In this document: piece after piece, positions 1-9,127 of the stretch | How positions within the stretch are numbered: position 1 is the first letter of the stretch | Layout of the letters: each line of letters starts with the position of its first letter | Assembly: GCF_012843265.1 (NCBI RefSeq) | Contig: NZ_JABAIT010000019.1 | Coordinates: 21,216-85,215, forward strand | Length of the DNA: 64,000 nt | From: Bacillus sp. DNRA2 | Lineage (GTDB): Bacteria; Bacillota; Bacilli; Bacillales; Cytobacillaceae | Reading direction: 5' to 3' | Position numbers and translations under genes: made by a program | The notes under the pieces: generated by a model | What the model was told of the DNA's origin: nothing | The model's database searches: none | What the model saw: the letters and a program-made list of their open reading frames with translations, nothing else

Positions 1-69
1 ATTATTAGCTAAAATTATGAACTTTACTATAAATTTTATCAATAAACACATCAACAGGAGGGTTACAAG

Positions 70-1827
70 TTGGCTAGTAGAAATTTTCGATGGAGTAACA
101 AACAAATACGAGAACATGTTGCAGTCATAGATGAAAAGATTAGGCCCCATTTTGTTCTGAAAAATGCAACGTATTTAAATACATACTTGCAAAAATGGTT
201 GGTAGCAAACATATGGATTTACGATGATCGAATTGTTTATGTTGGCGAAAAGCTTCCTGAAATAGAAACTGACTTGGAAATCATCGATTGTGAAGGGAAG
301 TACTTAGTTCCAGGTTATATTGAGCCCCATGCGCATCCCTACCAATTATACAACCCGCTTACGTTGGCGAAATTCGCCAGTCAGCATGGAACGACTACAC
401 TTATTGCTGATAATTTAAATTTCTTTGTTGCGCTTCCGAAAGAAGATGCTTTTGGCTTGATAAATGAGTTTAAGAGTATTCCGGCAAGTATATATTGGTG
501 GTGTCGTTTTGACGCACAAACCGAGCTCCCGAATAATGATGAGATTTTTAACACAGAAGCTGTGATTGATTGGCTCCAACATGAAGCTGTACTGCAAGGA
601 GGGGAATTAACCGCATGGCCTAAACTTTTGAATGGCGATGACGAAATGCTCACTTGGGTTCAAACGGCAAAGAGCTTGTACAAAAAAATCGAAGGACATT
701 TCCCTGGAGCTTCTGAAGGCACGTTGGCAAAATTAAAATTAATCGGTGCCGATTGTGATCATGAAGCCATGACCGGTCAAGAAGCGCTGACGCGATTATT
801 ACAGGGCTTTACTGTTTCATTACGGCATTCATCGATTCGCCCTGATTTAGATATTCTTTTAAAAGAATTAATTGAACTCGGAATTGAAAAATTTGATCGG
901 TTCTTCTTTACTACCGATGGTTCACATCCATTTTTCCATGAAAATGGCTTTACTGATGAATTGATTAACATGGCAATCGAGATTGGAATACCTGTCGTTG
1001 ATGCATATCTGATGGCGAGCTACAATATTGCGCGCTATTACAATATGGAGCATTTGCATGGCTCGATCGCAACTGGACGAATTGCGAACATCAATATTTT
1101 GGAGAGTAAGGATAACCCAACGCCAGTCAGCGTCATTGCGAAGGGGCACTGGATAATGCGTGACGGAAAAGACCAAAATTGGTCATCTTCGGTAAATTGG
1201 GACAAGTATCAGCTTTCTCCGCTTAAATTCAATTGGACTTTGCATGCGGTCGATTTACAGTTTTCAACGACAACAGGAATTCACTTGTTAAATAACGTGA
1301 TTACAAAACCTTATGAAACTAGCGTTGACTTGAATGGTGATGAGTTACCGTTGGACAGTGATGAATCGTTTTTAATGTTGGTAGCCCGAGATGGAACGTG
1401 GAGAGTTAATACCATTGTGAAGGATTTTGCTAAGGGGATAGGTGGATTTGCAAGTTCCTATTCCGGTACGGGAGATTTTTTAGTCATTGGTAAAAGAAAA
1501 ACGGATATGCTCGCAGCATTTGAACGGATGCAAGCAATAGGTGGGGGAATCGTTCTAGTAGAGAACAACCGAATCTTACATGAAATTCCATTACCGTTAA
1601 AGGGAATCATGTCCGATTTGGAAGTGGGTAGATTAATAAAACAAGAGAAGCGAATGATAGAATTATTGAAGGAAAGAGGCTATAAATACGATGACCCGGC
1701 CTTCACATTGTTATTCTTCTCGGCAACACACTTACCATTTATCCGATTAACACCAAGCGGACTATACGACGTCAAATCACAAACAATTCTCGTCCCACCA
1801 ACCAAAAGAATCTACCAAACCAACTAG
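70..1827 (+). CDS. yerA: Adenine deaminase-like amidohydrolase (YerA family)
   Basis: The 585-residue product has the architecture of bacterial adenine deaminases of the YerA type: an N-terminal amidohydrolase barrel and a C-terminal adenine-deaminase domain. The metal-binding motif EPHAHP lies at residues 85-90, where H87 and H89 would be ligands. The family converts adenine to hypoxanthine in purine salvage; function here is by family resemblance, and YerA proteins are poorly characterised. Translation starts at TTG, supported by AGGAGGG about 7 bases upstream. It is monocistronic. Its TAG stop is the first base of a palindromic repeat that probably ends transcription of this gene and of the convergent hydrolase. 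Confidence 0.8.
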   Translation: MASRNFRWSNKQIREHVAVIDEKIRPHFVLKNATYLNTYLQKWLVANIWIYDDRIVYVGEKLPEIETDLEIIDCEGKYLVPGYIEPHAHPYQLYNPLTLAKFASQHGTTTLIADNLNFFVALPKEDAFGLINEFKSIPASIYWWCRFDAQTELPNNDEIFNTEAVIDWLQHEAVLQGGELTAWPKLLNGDDEMLTWVQTAKSLYKKIEGHFPGASEGTLAKLKLIGADCDHEAMTGQEALTRLLQGFTVSLRHSSIRPDLDILLKELIELGIEKFDRFFFTTDGSHPFFHENGFTDELINMAIEIGIPVVDAYLMASYNIARYYNMEHLHGSIATGRIANINILESKDNPTPVSVIAKGHWIMRDGKDQNWSSSVNWDKYQLSPLKFNWTLHAVDLQFSTTTGIHLLNNVITKPYETSVDLNGDELPLDSDESFLMLVARDGTWRVNTIVKDFAKGIGGFASSYSGTGDFLVIGKRKTDMLAAFERMQAIGGGIVLVENNRILHEIPLPLKGIMSDLEVGRLIKQEKRMIELLKERGYKYDDPAFTLLFFSATHLPFIRLTPSGLYDVKSQTILVPPTKRIYQTN

Positions 1828-1903
1828 TGCCAGGCACCGCCCGAAAAATCTTGTTTCACAAAGATCCTTGTGAAACAAGAAAAATCGGGTGGTGCCTGTC
1901 ACC
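1827..1903. repeat. Palindromic GTGAAAC-family repeat, full two-armed copy, likely bidirectional terminator
   Basis: Two inverted arms flank a short loop. The left arm reads GTGCCAGGCACCGCCCGA then CTTGTTTCAC; the right arm reads GTGAAACAAG, then TCGGGTGGTGCC. It exactly fills the gap between two convergent genes and overlaps both stop codons. Eight related copies occur in this window. Confidence 0.85.
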
Positions 1904-3003
1904 TAGTTTTTTAGGAATTTATCAGTTTCTTCGAGTAGGGTATTATGAGTTTTTTCGTATAGCATCCAGTGGGTTGCTTCTGGGACGATGACTTCTTTTT
2001 TCGTTTTTGTACCCGTTAATTTTTTAATTAAGTCACGGTCGGCAAAGAAATCATCTTCGCCACTGATTACTAACACTGGGGCAGTGATTTTTGATACATC
2101 AAAAAATGGTTTATTACTCCAGATGTTATACAAATCAACAAGCGGACCATTCACACGGCGTATTGCCATTTCTGGATTTTTTTCTGCAGCTTCATCGGAA
2201 GCGACAAATACCTTACGAACAGATTCCATTGTTTTATCACTAACTAAATCGCGGCCATCCAACATCATGTGCCAATGATGCATACCTTTATCGAAATTAA
2301 TCATTTGGTAAGCAGGCATGTTTGCATTGATTACTCCCGGTTTATCAGGTGCTTCATAAAGCTTTGCCATGCTTGGCAAAGAGAAACCGTGCATTGCTCC
2401 ATATAGGACGAGTTTTTCGATGTTGTCGGAATTCTCGTTGGCATATTGCATCGCTACAACTGCGCCCCAGGACCAGCCGACAATCGATATTTTATCAACT
2501 TTACGTGTCTTTTTAATATAATTTACAGCGGTTTCCAAATCCTTGACAGCATCTTCAGCTTTAATGACTGGTGGATTTTCAGTAGCTGGTTTAGACATTT
2601 CCGCTGGCCATGTTGATTTGCCAAAACCACGGAAATCCATCGCCCAAGTATCATATCCATCTTTCGCATATTCTTCCATCCAAGAAACACCAGGTACATC
2701 AAAAGCTTCTGCGGTAGGTACGCTATATGGCTCTAAAAATAAAACAATCTCATTGCTCGAAAATTTCTTCTCGCTTTCCTCATATTTGTTGCGAAGATAT
2801 AACTCCGTACCATCCACAGGCCCTGGAATTTTTACTTCTTTCAAAGCGATTTTATTCTCTGATTCTCCATGCTTATGCTCAGCTACCTTCACTTGCTCTT
2901 TGTTTTGTGTTTTCTCGTTTGTCGTTTTCTGACTGCTGCAAGCTGCTAGGGTAATACATAATATGATACTTACTACAATCACAATAATTTTCTTTCCGTA
3001 CAC
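1903..3003 (-). CDS. Alpha/beta-hydrolase lipoprotein
   Basis: The 366-residue protein begins with a hydrophobic segment and the lipobox LAAC (C22), so it should be a lipid-anchored surface protein. Residues about 80-360 form an alpha/beta-hydrolase domain: nucleophile elbow GWSWG (S178), a conserved DFRGFGKS loop, an acidic position in GEDDFF and a catalytic-type histidine in EATHWM near the C terminus, so the triad appears complete. The substrate cannot be inferred. The start is GTG with GAGGAG upstream; the nearby ATG is out of frame. It is convergent with the deaminase gene and divergent from the ThiF-like cluster. Confidence 0.8.
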   Translation of the reverse strand: MYGKKIIVIVVSIILCITLAACSSQKTTNEKTQNKEQVKVAEHKHGESENKIALKEVKIPGPVDGTELYLRNKYEESEKKFSSNEIVLFLEPYSVPTAEAFDVPGVSWMEEYAKDGYDTWAMDFRGFGKSTWPAEMSKPATENPPVIKAEDAVKDLETAVNYIKKTRKVDKISIVGWSWGAVVAMQYANENSDNIEKLVLYGAMHGFSLPSMAKLYEAPDKPGVINANMPAYQMINFDKGMHHWHMMLDGRDLVSDKTMESVRKVFVASDEAAEKNPEMAIRRVNGPLVDLYNIWSNKPFFDVSKITAPVLVISGEDDFFADRDLIKKLTGTKTKKEVIVPEATHWMLYEKTHNTLLEETDKFLKN

Positions 3004-3325
3004 CTTCGAATCATCTCCTCTAGTAAACTAAATAATTTCTATCTAAATTTACCTTTTTAAAAATGTGATTAAAATCACTCGAAGGGGCTATTTGGTTGTG
3101 GAATTATGTCTAAAATATGACAGGACTGGTATTTTAAACCTAATTTTGGAACAACAACACACGAAATTGCCAAATCGTTTGATGACATTTTTTCATAAAT
3201 ACTTCATTAAAATTTCTTACTAATTTCTCCTTTTTTACATTTATTTCTCACAATTGACTATTATTGTTATTTGTGTAATTTCAAACGTTAACACAGTGGT
3301 TTTACTTTAAAAAGGAGGATTTAAC
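3004..3325 (+). promoter_or_regulatory. Promoter region of the ThiF/HMGL cluster with a candidate cre-like site
   Basis: This 322-bp AT-rich divergent spacer holds no ORF. A possible -35 TTGACT lies at 3254-3259 with a weak TAATTT 16 bases on. TTCAAACGTTAACA at 3280-3293 matches the CcpA operator consensus TGNAANCGNWNNCA except at position 2, and lies within a wider TGTGT...ACACA inverted repeat. Carbon-catabolite control is possible but rests on motif matching alone. Confidence 0.35.
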
Positions 3326-4174
3326 ATGAGTAGTGATTTGTATTATTGGGAAATGGTGAAGAAAAACATCGGCGTGTACTCTGAGAAGGAACAAGAAAGT
3401 CTTCGAAATGCAAAAGTAATTATTTTTGGATTAGGTGGAGTCGGTGGATACGAGGCCATTCTCTGTGCACGAATGGGGATTGGACATATTTCAGGTGTTG
3501 ATCCAGATGAGTTCGAAATTTCCAATATAAACAGACAAATGTTGGCGCTATCAAGCGTGGTTGACCAGCCAAAAGCAATGGTTGCCGAAAATGTTGTAAA
3601 GGACATCAACCCATTCATATCTACCAATTTTATTCAAGCAAAAGTGGATGAAGACAACGTGGAAGAATTAATAAAAGGTCACGACATTGTTATTGAAGCC
3701 GTTGATGATATGCCGTCGCGAGTGATTATTCACCGTACTGCCAGAAATTTATGTATCCCGAGTGTTGGAATGTCCGGAAGTCCCCCAACACGTGGATTTG
3801 TATCATCCTTCTTTCCGAATGAAGTTCCTTATGAAGAAGTACTGAATGTATGTAAAGTTGGCCAAAAATTAACGGACCCAGAAATGCGAGAACAGGTTGC
3901 TGAAATTAAAAAGGGTCGTGCATGGTACTCAGTTGAAAAAGGAGCACCAAAAGAGTGGGCAGAGGATTTCTGTGCCGGCAAGGTCGGGTGGATTATCACA
4001 CCGATGAGGGCTCACCTCTTATCATTATTTAGTTTTAACGAGGCAGTTCAAATCTTAACTGGACGTGAACCGCTGGCAAGAGCACCAAAAGGAATTTTAA
4101 TTGACGTAGATTCACCAACACCAGTCAAAGTAGAAACTGCTCCAGAGGGCGGATGGGATTACACAACTTTATAA
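3326..4174 (+). CDS. ThiF/E1-like adenylyltransferase A (tandem pair)
   Basis: This 282-residue protein belongs to the ThiF/MoeB/HesA superfamily, which activates carboxylates as acyl-adenylates. The nucleotide loop GLGGVGGYEA (residues about 35-44), the SNINRQM motif, the lysine in QPKAMVAE and the aspartate in EAVDDMPSR are present, so the adenylation site looks intact. The paired CxxC zinc motifs of classical ThiF/MoeB are missing. It starts at ATG with AAGGAGG, and is followed 18 bases later by a paralogue sharing the pattern throughout, including a C-terminal WDYTTL. No ThiS/MoaD-like carrier is adjacent, so the acceptor is unknown. It could act as a heterodimer with its neighbour. Confidence 0.75.
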   Translation: MSSDLYYWEMVKKNIGVYSEKEQESLRNAKVIIFGLGGVGGYEAILCARMGIGHISGVDPDEFEISNINRQMLALSSVVDQPKAMVAENVVKDINPFISTNFIQAKVDEDNVEELIKGHDIVIEAVDDMPSRVIIHRTARNLCIPSVGMSGSPPTRGFVSSFFPNEVPYEEVLNVCKVGQKLTDPEMREQVAEIKKGRAWYSVEKGAPKEWAEDFCAGKVGWIITPMRAHLLSLFSFNEAVQILTGREPLARAPKGILIDVDSPTPVKVETAPEGGWDYTTL

Positions 4175-4192
4175 AGAAGGAGTTTGAGACAA

Positions 4193-5062
4193 ATGACAAT
4201 CCAAAATATTAATAATATAGAAGATTTATATAATGCGAGTTTTACGCGTAATATCGGTGTCATTTCTGAAGTGGAACAAAACATGCTAAAAAACAGTCAT
4301 GTGACCGTTGTAGGTGCTGGTGGTGTGGGGGGAATAACACTAATCCAACTAGCACGAATGGGCGTAGGATCGATTCATGTTATCGACAAGGATATTTTTG
4401 AAGCTAGTAACATAAATCGCCAAATGCTCAGTTCAGTTAGTTGTATCGGTATGGAAAAAGCCGCCGTTGCACGAGAAGTTTTGTTGGATATCAATCCTTC
4501 GATCAATATTCGTGTGACAGAACAATTTGTAACAGAGGAAAATGCCTTTGAATTATTAGAAAACACCGATGTCATCATTGATGCTACGGATAACCTAGTT
4601 GCACGTGCAATTATTCATCGTACGGCGTATGCCTTAGGAATTCCTTCGGTTTGGATTGCTGTCACTCCACCATTTCGCGGAGGAGTCATGAGCTTAACTC
4701 CAGAATCATTGCCTTATGAACTCGCATTAGGCTATCCATCCTTCCAACAGGAATTAACCGAGGAAATGCAAGCGAAAATACATGCTATGAAAGATGGGCG
4801 TGCGCTTTATTCTGTTCAGCACGGTGCAGACCAGAAGTGGGCAAAAAGCTATGTGCAAAAGCAAAGACCATGGGCCGTATTGGCTCCAGTTGCTAATATA
4901 GTTGGAGTTATTGCTAGTTTTGAAGCTTTTAAATTTTTAATAAAGCGAGAAGATTTACAACCAGTCACAAGTCCAGATTTAATCAAAATTAATATGGCTG
5001 ATCAAAGTATGGTAACGGTAGTGTCACCGGAAACTGGGAGATGGGACTACGCCACGCTTTAA
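4193..5062 (+). CDS. ThiF/E1-like adenylyltransferase B (tandem pair)
   Basis: This 289-residue paralogue of the preceding protein has GAGGVGGITL (residues 41-50), SNINRQM (72-78), the lysine in GMEKAAVA and the aspartate in DATDNLVAR. It also lacks zinc cysteines and ends in WDYATL. ATG at 4193 is preferred because AAGGAG lies 10 bases upstream; the in-frame TTG at 4184 is too close to that site. The two proteins diverge strongly in the middle, suggesting specialised rather than redundant roles. Downstream follow a DUF441 protein and an HMGL/cupin fusion. Confidence 0.75.
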   Translation: MTIQNINNIEDLYNASFTRNIGVISEVEQNMLKNSHVTVVGAGGVGGITLIQLARMGVGSIHVIDKDIFEASNINRQMLSSVSCIGMEKAAVAREVLLDINPSINIRVTEQFVTEENAFELLENTDVIIDATDNLVARAIIHRTAYALGIPSVWIAVTPPFRGGVMSLTPESLPYELALGYPSFQQELTEEMQAKIHAMKDGRALYSVQHGADQKWAKSYVQKQRPWAVLAPVANIVGVIASFEAFKFLIKREDLQPVTSPDLIKINMADQSMVTVVSPETGRWDYATL

Positions 5063-5077
5063 TAGGGGAGAAAAGCA

Positions 5078-5518
5078 ATGTTTGTTTCATATTTTGTGTT
5101 TATCACAATTATTTTGTTGGCCCTTGTGATTAAAGATTATGTGGTTGCTTTAGCAGCTTGTACCCTGACCATATTAATGACACTTGGACCTAAAGCTAGT
5201 TTGCCTATCATTCAAAAATATTCTTTTTCTGTGGGAATCTTTTTTCTGATGCTTTTTCTTTTCATGCCCATTACTTCAGGAAGATTCACAACTGAAAGCT
5301 TAATGAAGTTAATAACATCTCCAATTGGTATTGGTTCCATTATTGCTGGTTTCGTTATTTCATACATCGGTGGAAAAGGCGTTGGTGTTCTCCCTGCTAA
5401 TCCAACTATCTTATTAGGAGTTTTATTGGGAACCTTGGTTGCGGTGTTATTTATGAAAGGATTGCCGGCAGGATTAATCATTGCTGCTGGAGTGATGGCT
5501 TTATTTTTATCAAAATAA
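5078..5518 (+). CDS. DUF441 / UPF0756 family integral membrane protein
   Basis: The 146-residue product is almost entirely hydrophobic with about four to five membrane segments and a glycine-rich loop (SYIGGKGVGVLPANP), matching the DUF441/UPF0756 family (B. subtilis YtwI type). The family has no known function. It lies 15 bases after ThiF-like B behind a GGGGAG ribosome site, so it is probably cotranscribed; in this setting it might move the product or a precursor, which is speculation. Confidence 0.7.
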   Translation: MFVSYFVFITIILLALVIKDYVVALAACTLTILMTLGPKASLPIIQKYSFSVGIFFLMLFLFMPITSGRFTTESLMKLITSPIGIGSIIAGFVISYIGGKGVGVLPANPTILLGVLLGTLVAVLFMKGLPAGLIIAAGVMALFLSK

Positions 5519-5602
5519 TTCCATCTGTTCGCTAAGCAATGAATCGTGTAAGGATAATAGATTACTGATTTATATAATAAAAGATTGAAAGTAGGGCGAA
5601 GT

Positions 5603-7027
5603 ATGAAAGGTAAGGAAGTAATGATATTAGATGCAACGCTTCGAGAGGGTGAACAGCATAGTGGTGTTTGTTTTGCGGTAGAAGATAAAATCGCTTTGCT
5701 CCATATGCTGGAGGATTTTGGAGTGAACGTGATTGAGGTGGGACACCCTGGAATTTCTCCTGAAGAGGAGGTGGTTTGTCAAAAGGTTGCCCAAACAGCA
5801 AGGCATGCCCAAATCCTGATGCATGCTCGGGCAAGTATAGAAGAAGTCCAAGCTGCCTCTCGGGCTGGTGCTGATTGGGTGGGAATATGGGCATCGGTTA
5901 ATTCCGTTTCCCTTCAGACAAAATTCACTAATCGTTCCGAAGAATTTGTTATGAACTTGGTTGAGCAGGCCATTTTAGAAGCAAAAAAGCAGGGTTTGAA
6001 GGTTCGTTTTACAATTGAGGATGCATCGAGAACTAGCTGGAAGGACATTGAATTTATTGGCAATATCGCCATTTTAGCTGGAGCAGACCGAATTAGTTTA
6101 GCTGATACAGTGGGAGTGTGGGAGCCTAGTCAATGCGCGGAGATGGTCAGAGCAGCAGTTGCCTCTTTTCCTTGTGAAATCGAAGTTCATCTCCACAATG
6201 ATTTGGGTCTAGCCATGGCAAATGCGCTTGCTGCCATTGATGCGGGTGCTTCTGTGATTGATGCAACTTTATGTGGCATTGGCGAAAGAGCAGGCATAGT
6301 AGATTTGCTAAATTTAGCGGTACTGTTGACCGAGAAGCGTAATCTTTCTATGTTTGATTTGAAAAAAATACCTAGTCTTGTGCAGGCGTTACAATTGTCT
6401 TCTGGTTGTAAAATTGATCACTGGCGTCCGGTGATTGGAAAGAATGTGTTCACGCATAAGGCACTTTACCATGTAAAGGCTGTCCAAAAAAACTTTGCTG
6501 CTTATGAGGGGATTAATCCGGATTCGATAGGGCGTTCACGCAACGTTGAACAAAAACGAACAGATCGTATGGAAAGTAGCAAGCTCAAACCCCAATTACG
6601 ATTGGGTTCCCCATTTATCAAGGGAGCATCTGAGTTATTATTTCATCGTGATGGCCCAGGTTATCGTTGGGTCCAAATGGATTATCGTACAGACAACCGC
6701 GCTTCCTTTTATGTGATTCAACGAGTATTTAACGGCACACCAGAGGAACAAAAAACGGACGGACATGTCGATGTTCATGCACATCATTGTGATAGCGCCT
6801 TTATTTTTTGGGGAAATGAAGTGGACGGTACTGGATTGATATGTGAAGTAGAAATAGAAGGTGAACGCCAATTAGTTGAAAGCCCTTGTTCGATTTTTAT
6901 TCCAGCAGGTCTCAACCATACATATAAATATGTATCCGGAATCGGTACGTACACCAATATTGTACTTGCTCCAGAATATAATTTAAGCTTACTCGCTGAA
7001 AACGCGGAATATGTCGCAATAACCTAA
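5603..7027 (+). CDS. HMGL/homocitrate-synthase-like enzyme fused to a C-terminal cupin
   Basis: Residues about 7-285 are an HMGL-like TIM barrel of the homocitrate/isopropylmalate/citramalate synthase superfamily: DATLREGEQ near the N terminus, HLHND as metal ligands, and GIGERAG. The LeuA-type regulatory domain is absent. Instead residues about 335-460 form a cupin with motif 1 around GHVDVHAHHCD and motif 2 around IPAGLNH. The expected chemistry is Claisen-like condensation of an acyl-CoA with a 2-oxo acid; the cupin may bind a metal, sense the product or catalyse a second step. ATG at 5603 is preferred; ATG at 5621, directly before ILDATLREGEQ, has the better ribosome site (AAGGAAG) and is also possible. 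It closes the ThiF cluster, ending at a palindromic repeat. Confidence 0.75.
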   Translation: MKGKEVMILDATLREGEQHSGVCFAVEDKIALLHMLEDFGVNVIEVGHPGISPEEEVVCQKVAQTARHAQILMHARASIEEVQAASRAGADWVGIWASVNSVSLQTKFTNRSEEFVMNLVEQAILEAKKQGLKVRFTIEDASRTSWKDIEFIGNIAILAGADRISLADTVGVWEPSQCAEMVRAAVASFPCEIEVHLHNDLGLAMANALAAIDAGASVIDATLCGIGERAGIVDLLNLAVLLTEKRNLSMFDLKKIPSLVQALQLSSGCKIDHWRPVIGKNVFTHKALYHVKAVQKNFAAYEGINPDSIGRSRNVEQKRTDRMESSKLKPQLRLGSPFIKGASELLFHRDGPGYRWVQMDYRTDNRASFYVIQRVFNGTPEEQKTDGHVDVHAHHCDSAFIFWGNEVDGTGLICEVEIEGERQLVESPCSIFIPAGLNHTYKYVSGIGTYTNIVLAPEYNLSLLAENAEYVAIT

Positions 7028-7028
7028 A

Positions 7029-7105
7029 GGTGCCAGGCACCGCCCGAAAAATCTTGTTTCACGAAAAACGTGTGAAACAAGAAAAACCGGGCGGTGCCTG
7101 TCACT
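7029..7105. repeat. Palindromic GTGAAAC-family repeat, full two-armed copy, likely bidirectional terminator
   Basis: This is the second full copy, with arms GGTGCCAGGCACCGCCCG and CGGGCGGTGCC plus CTTGTTTCAC/GTGAAACAAG. It starts just after the stop of the HMGL/cupin gene and lies before the convergent histidine kinase stop. Confidence 0.85.
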
Positions 7106-7118
7106 TCATATCGTCACA

Positions 7119-8441
7119 TTATATCTTTATGATGAATTTGGTTCCGACATTTACTTTGCTTTCGACGCTGATTGTGCCTCCATGGGAGAGGACGTATTGT
7201 TTGGCAATGGCAAGGCCGAGCCCCGTCCCACCAGTCTCACGTGCCCGAGCATCGTCAGTACGATAGAAGCGATCGAACAAATGTGGGAGATGCTCAGGTG
7301 CAATCCCGATACCAGTATCTTCGACGACGATTGTTAACCTATCATCGTCTTTCATTTTTTTAATCCGAAAATAAACTCTACCAAGTTCCGGGGTATATCG
7401 CAAGGCATTCATCAATAAATTGAGAAAAACCTGTTTCATTCTGTTCACATCAATCAGAATGTCCGTTTCATCTGTCTGTTTATCGATTTCTAATTGAATC
7501 GATTTTTCCTCAACCAAAGGCTCCAGAGCTAATTTCAACTGCGTAGCTAACTCATAAATATCTGTTTGGGTTTTGTTCAAAGTTAGTTTTCCAGCCTCTG
7601 CCAATGATAGAATCCTTAAATCTTCAATTAAACGATTCAAGCGGATCATTTCATCCTGCAATGGCAATAGGGATTCTGGTTTAATCATTTCACCCTGTTG
7701 CTGCAAATGGTCCAACTTGCCGCTAATAATCGTCAGTGGCGTCCTCAGTTCGTGAGCCACATCCGCTGTTAAATTCCTACGTACAGTTTCAGCACGCTCC
7801 AATTCTTTTGACATATGATTAAAAGCTTTAGCAATTTTTCCATACTCGTCCTTCGTGTCCACTTGAACTTGAATTCCAAGTTCGCCTTTTCCTAACCGCT
7901 CGAGAACGGGTAATAGCTTTTGCAATGGGGCTGCGAGCCATTTTGCTATGCGATATGCGAGGATGAGGGCAATTACAACCAGCACAGAACCACTAACTAG
8001 GAGCATGAAAACCACAGAAATCGGCGTTCCAATCATGATTTTTGAAAAATTAGCTACCTCAGGGTCATAATAGTAAAAATCGCCAATCACCTTGTTATTC
8101 AGCTTTAATTGATGATGAATACCCAAACGACGGACGATTTTTTTTGGTGAAGTACCTTCGTGATAAACTTTTCGGCCCTGGGGGTCAAAGACGAGAATCT
8201 CGGGATGCTCCTGATGAATATTATTTAGCAACGGTAAGCGCTCTGCATGCTCCCAAGAATGACTATTTTTATAAAAATTAATCAATTCCTTCTTTAAAAA
8301 CTTGATTTCACGACCTCTTGTTTCTTCAATGCCCGCATCAATCGTCCCTTTTACTGTCATATGTGTTAGAAAAATAAAAACAAGGCTAACACCAAAAATG
8401 GCTAAGGCCATTGCTAAGAAAACTTTGCGATGAAAGCTCAT
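7119..8441 (-). CDS. Membrane sensor histidine kinase
   Basis: The 440-residue protein has an N-terminal membrane segment (about 8-28), an extracellular sensor region to about 150, a second membrane segment, a HAMP linker, an H-box VAHELRTPL near residue 230, an N-box NLLMNALRY, G1 DTGIGIAP and G2 GGTGLGLA. All catalytic motifs are intact. It overlaps the upstream response regulator by four bases (ATGA), indicating coupling. No ligand can be inferred; the layout resembles CssS-type kinases, which is a weak comparison. Confidence 0.9.
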   Translation of the reverse strand: MSFHRKVFLAMALAIFGVSLVFIFLTHMTVKGTIDAGIEETRGREIKFLKKELINFYKNSHSWEHAERLPLLNNIHQEHPEILVFDPQGRKVYHEGTSPKKIVRRLGIHHQLKLNNKVIGDFYYYDPEVANFSKIMIGTPISVVFMLLVSGSVLVVIALILAYRIAKWLAAPLQKLLPVLERLGKGELGIQVQVDTKDEYGKIAKAFNHMSKELERAETVRRNLTADVAHELRTPLTIISGKLDHLQQQGEMIKPESLLPLQDEMIRLNRLIEDLRILSLAEAGKLTLNKTQTDIYELATQLKLALEPLVEEKSIQLEIDKQTDETDILIDVNRMKQVFLNLLMNALRYTPELGRVYFRIKKMKDDDRLTIVVEDTGIGIAPEHLPHLFDRFYRTDDARARETGGTGLGLAIAKQYVLSHGGTISVESKVNVGTKFIIKI

Positions 8442-9127
8442 GTTTGATCACCAAAACGATAGCCAAATCCATAAACAGTTTGAATGTATTTGGGATTGGC
8501 TGGATCATGCTCCAACTTTTTTCTTAAGCGGCTAATATGTGCATCGACAGTTCGTTCCACATTCAATAATTCATCCTCTAAGGCCGCCTTCAATAGTTGC
8601 AAGCGGCTGTAAACAATCCCAGGTTTTTCGGCCAAGGTTAATAAAAGTTTAAATTCTGTAGGAGTCATCGAAATTTCCGTCCCATTTTTCCAAACACGGT
8701 ATTGGGAAATAGATATGATGATTTCACCACGATCTAATGTCTCTTCCTCGCACGTGGGATTGTCACCGACCCTGCGCAGGAACGAACGAATCCGTGCCAA
8801 TAACTCACGTAATGAAAAGGGCTTTGTAATATAGTCATCAGCGCCAACCTCAAGTCCGACAATCTTGTCCATTTCATCTGCTTTGGCGGTCACCATAATA
8901 ATCCCGATTTTACTCATTTTCCGAATTTCTCGGCAAACGTCAAGCCCGCTCATATTTGGCATCATCCAATCTAGGACAACCAAAGCCGGATTCGTTTCTT
9001 TTATTTTAGTAAGAGCTTCCTGGCCTGATAGGGCTGTAACAATATCGAACCCTTCTTTTATCAAAAAAGAACTCATAAACTCAAGAACTTTTATTTCGTT
9101 GTCGACTAATAGAATTGTCTCAGCCAT
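8438..9127 (-). CDS. OmpR/PhoB-family response regulator
   Basis: The 229-residue protein has an N-terminal receiver domain with phospho-acceptor D53 in VVLDWMMPN, a KPFS motif with the conserved lysine, and a C-terminal winged helix of the OmpR type (RTVDAHISRLRKKLE). It pairs with the kinase gene that follows. Two ATG codons in tandem are possible; the second, at 9127, has better spacing (8 bases) to AAGGAG. Confidence 0.9.
   Translation of the reverse strand: MAETILLVDNEIKVLEFMSSFLIKEGFDIVTALSGQEALTKIKETNPALVVLDWMMPNMSGLDVCREIRKMSKIGIIMVTAKADEMDKIVGLEVGADDYITKPFSLRELLARIRSFLRRVGDNPTCEEETLDRGEIIISISQYRVWKNGTEISMTPTEFKLLLTLAEKPGIVYSRLQLLKAALEDELLNVERTVDAHISRLRKKLEHDPANPKYIQTVYGFGYRFGDQT

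Noticed and set aside
381..653. Reverse-strand ORF within the adenine deaminase gene
   Set aside because: It has no ribosome site and lies wholly inside a well-supported gene.
2543..2932. Plus-strand ORFs inside the hydrolase gene
   Set aside because: They are shadows of the GTG-started lipoprotein, which has clear signal and catalytic motifs.
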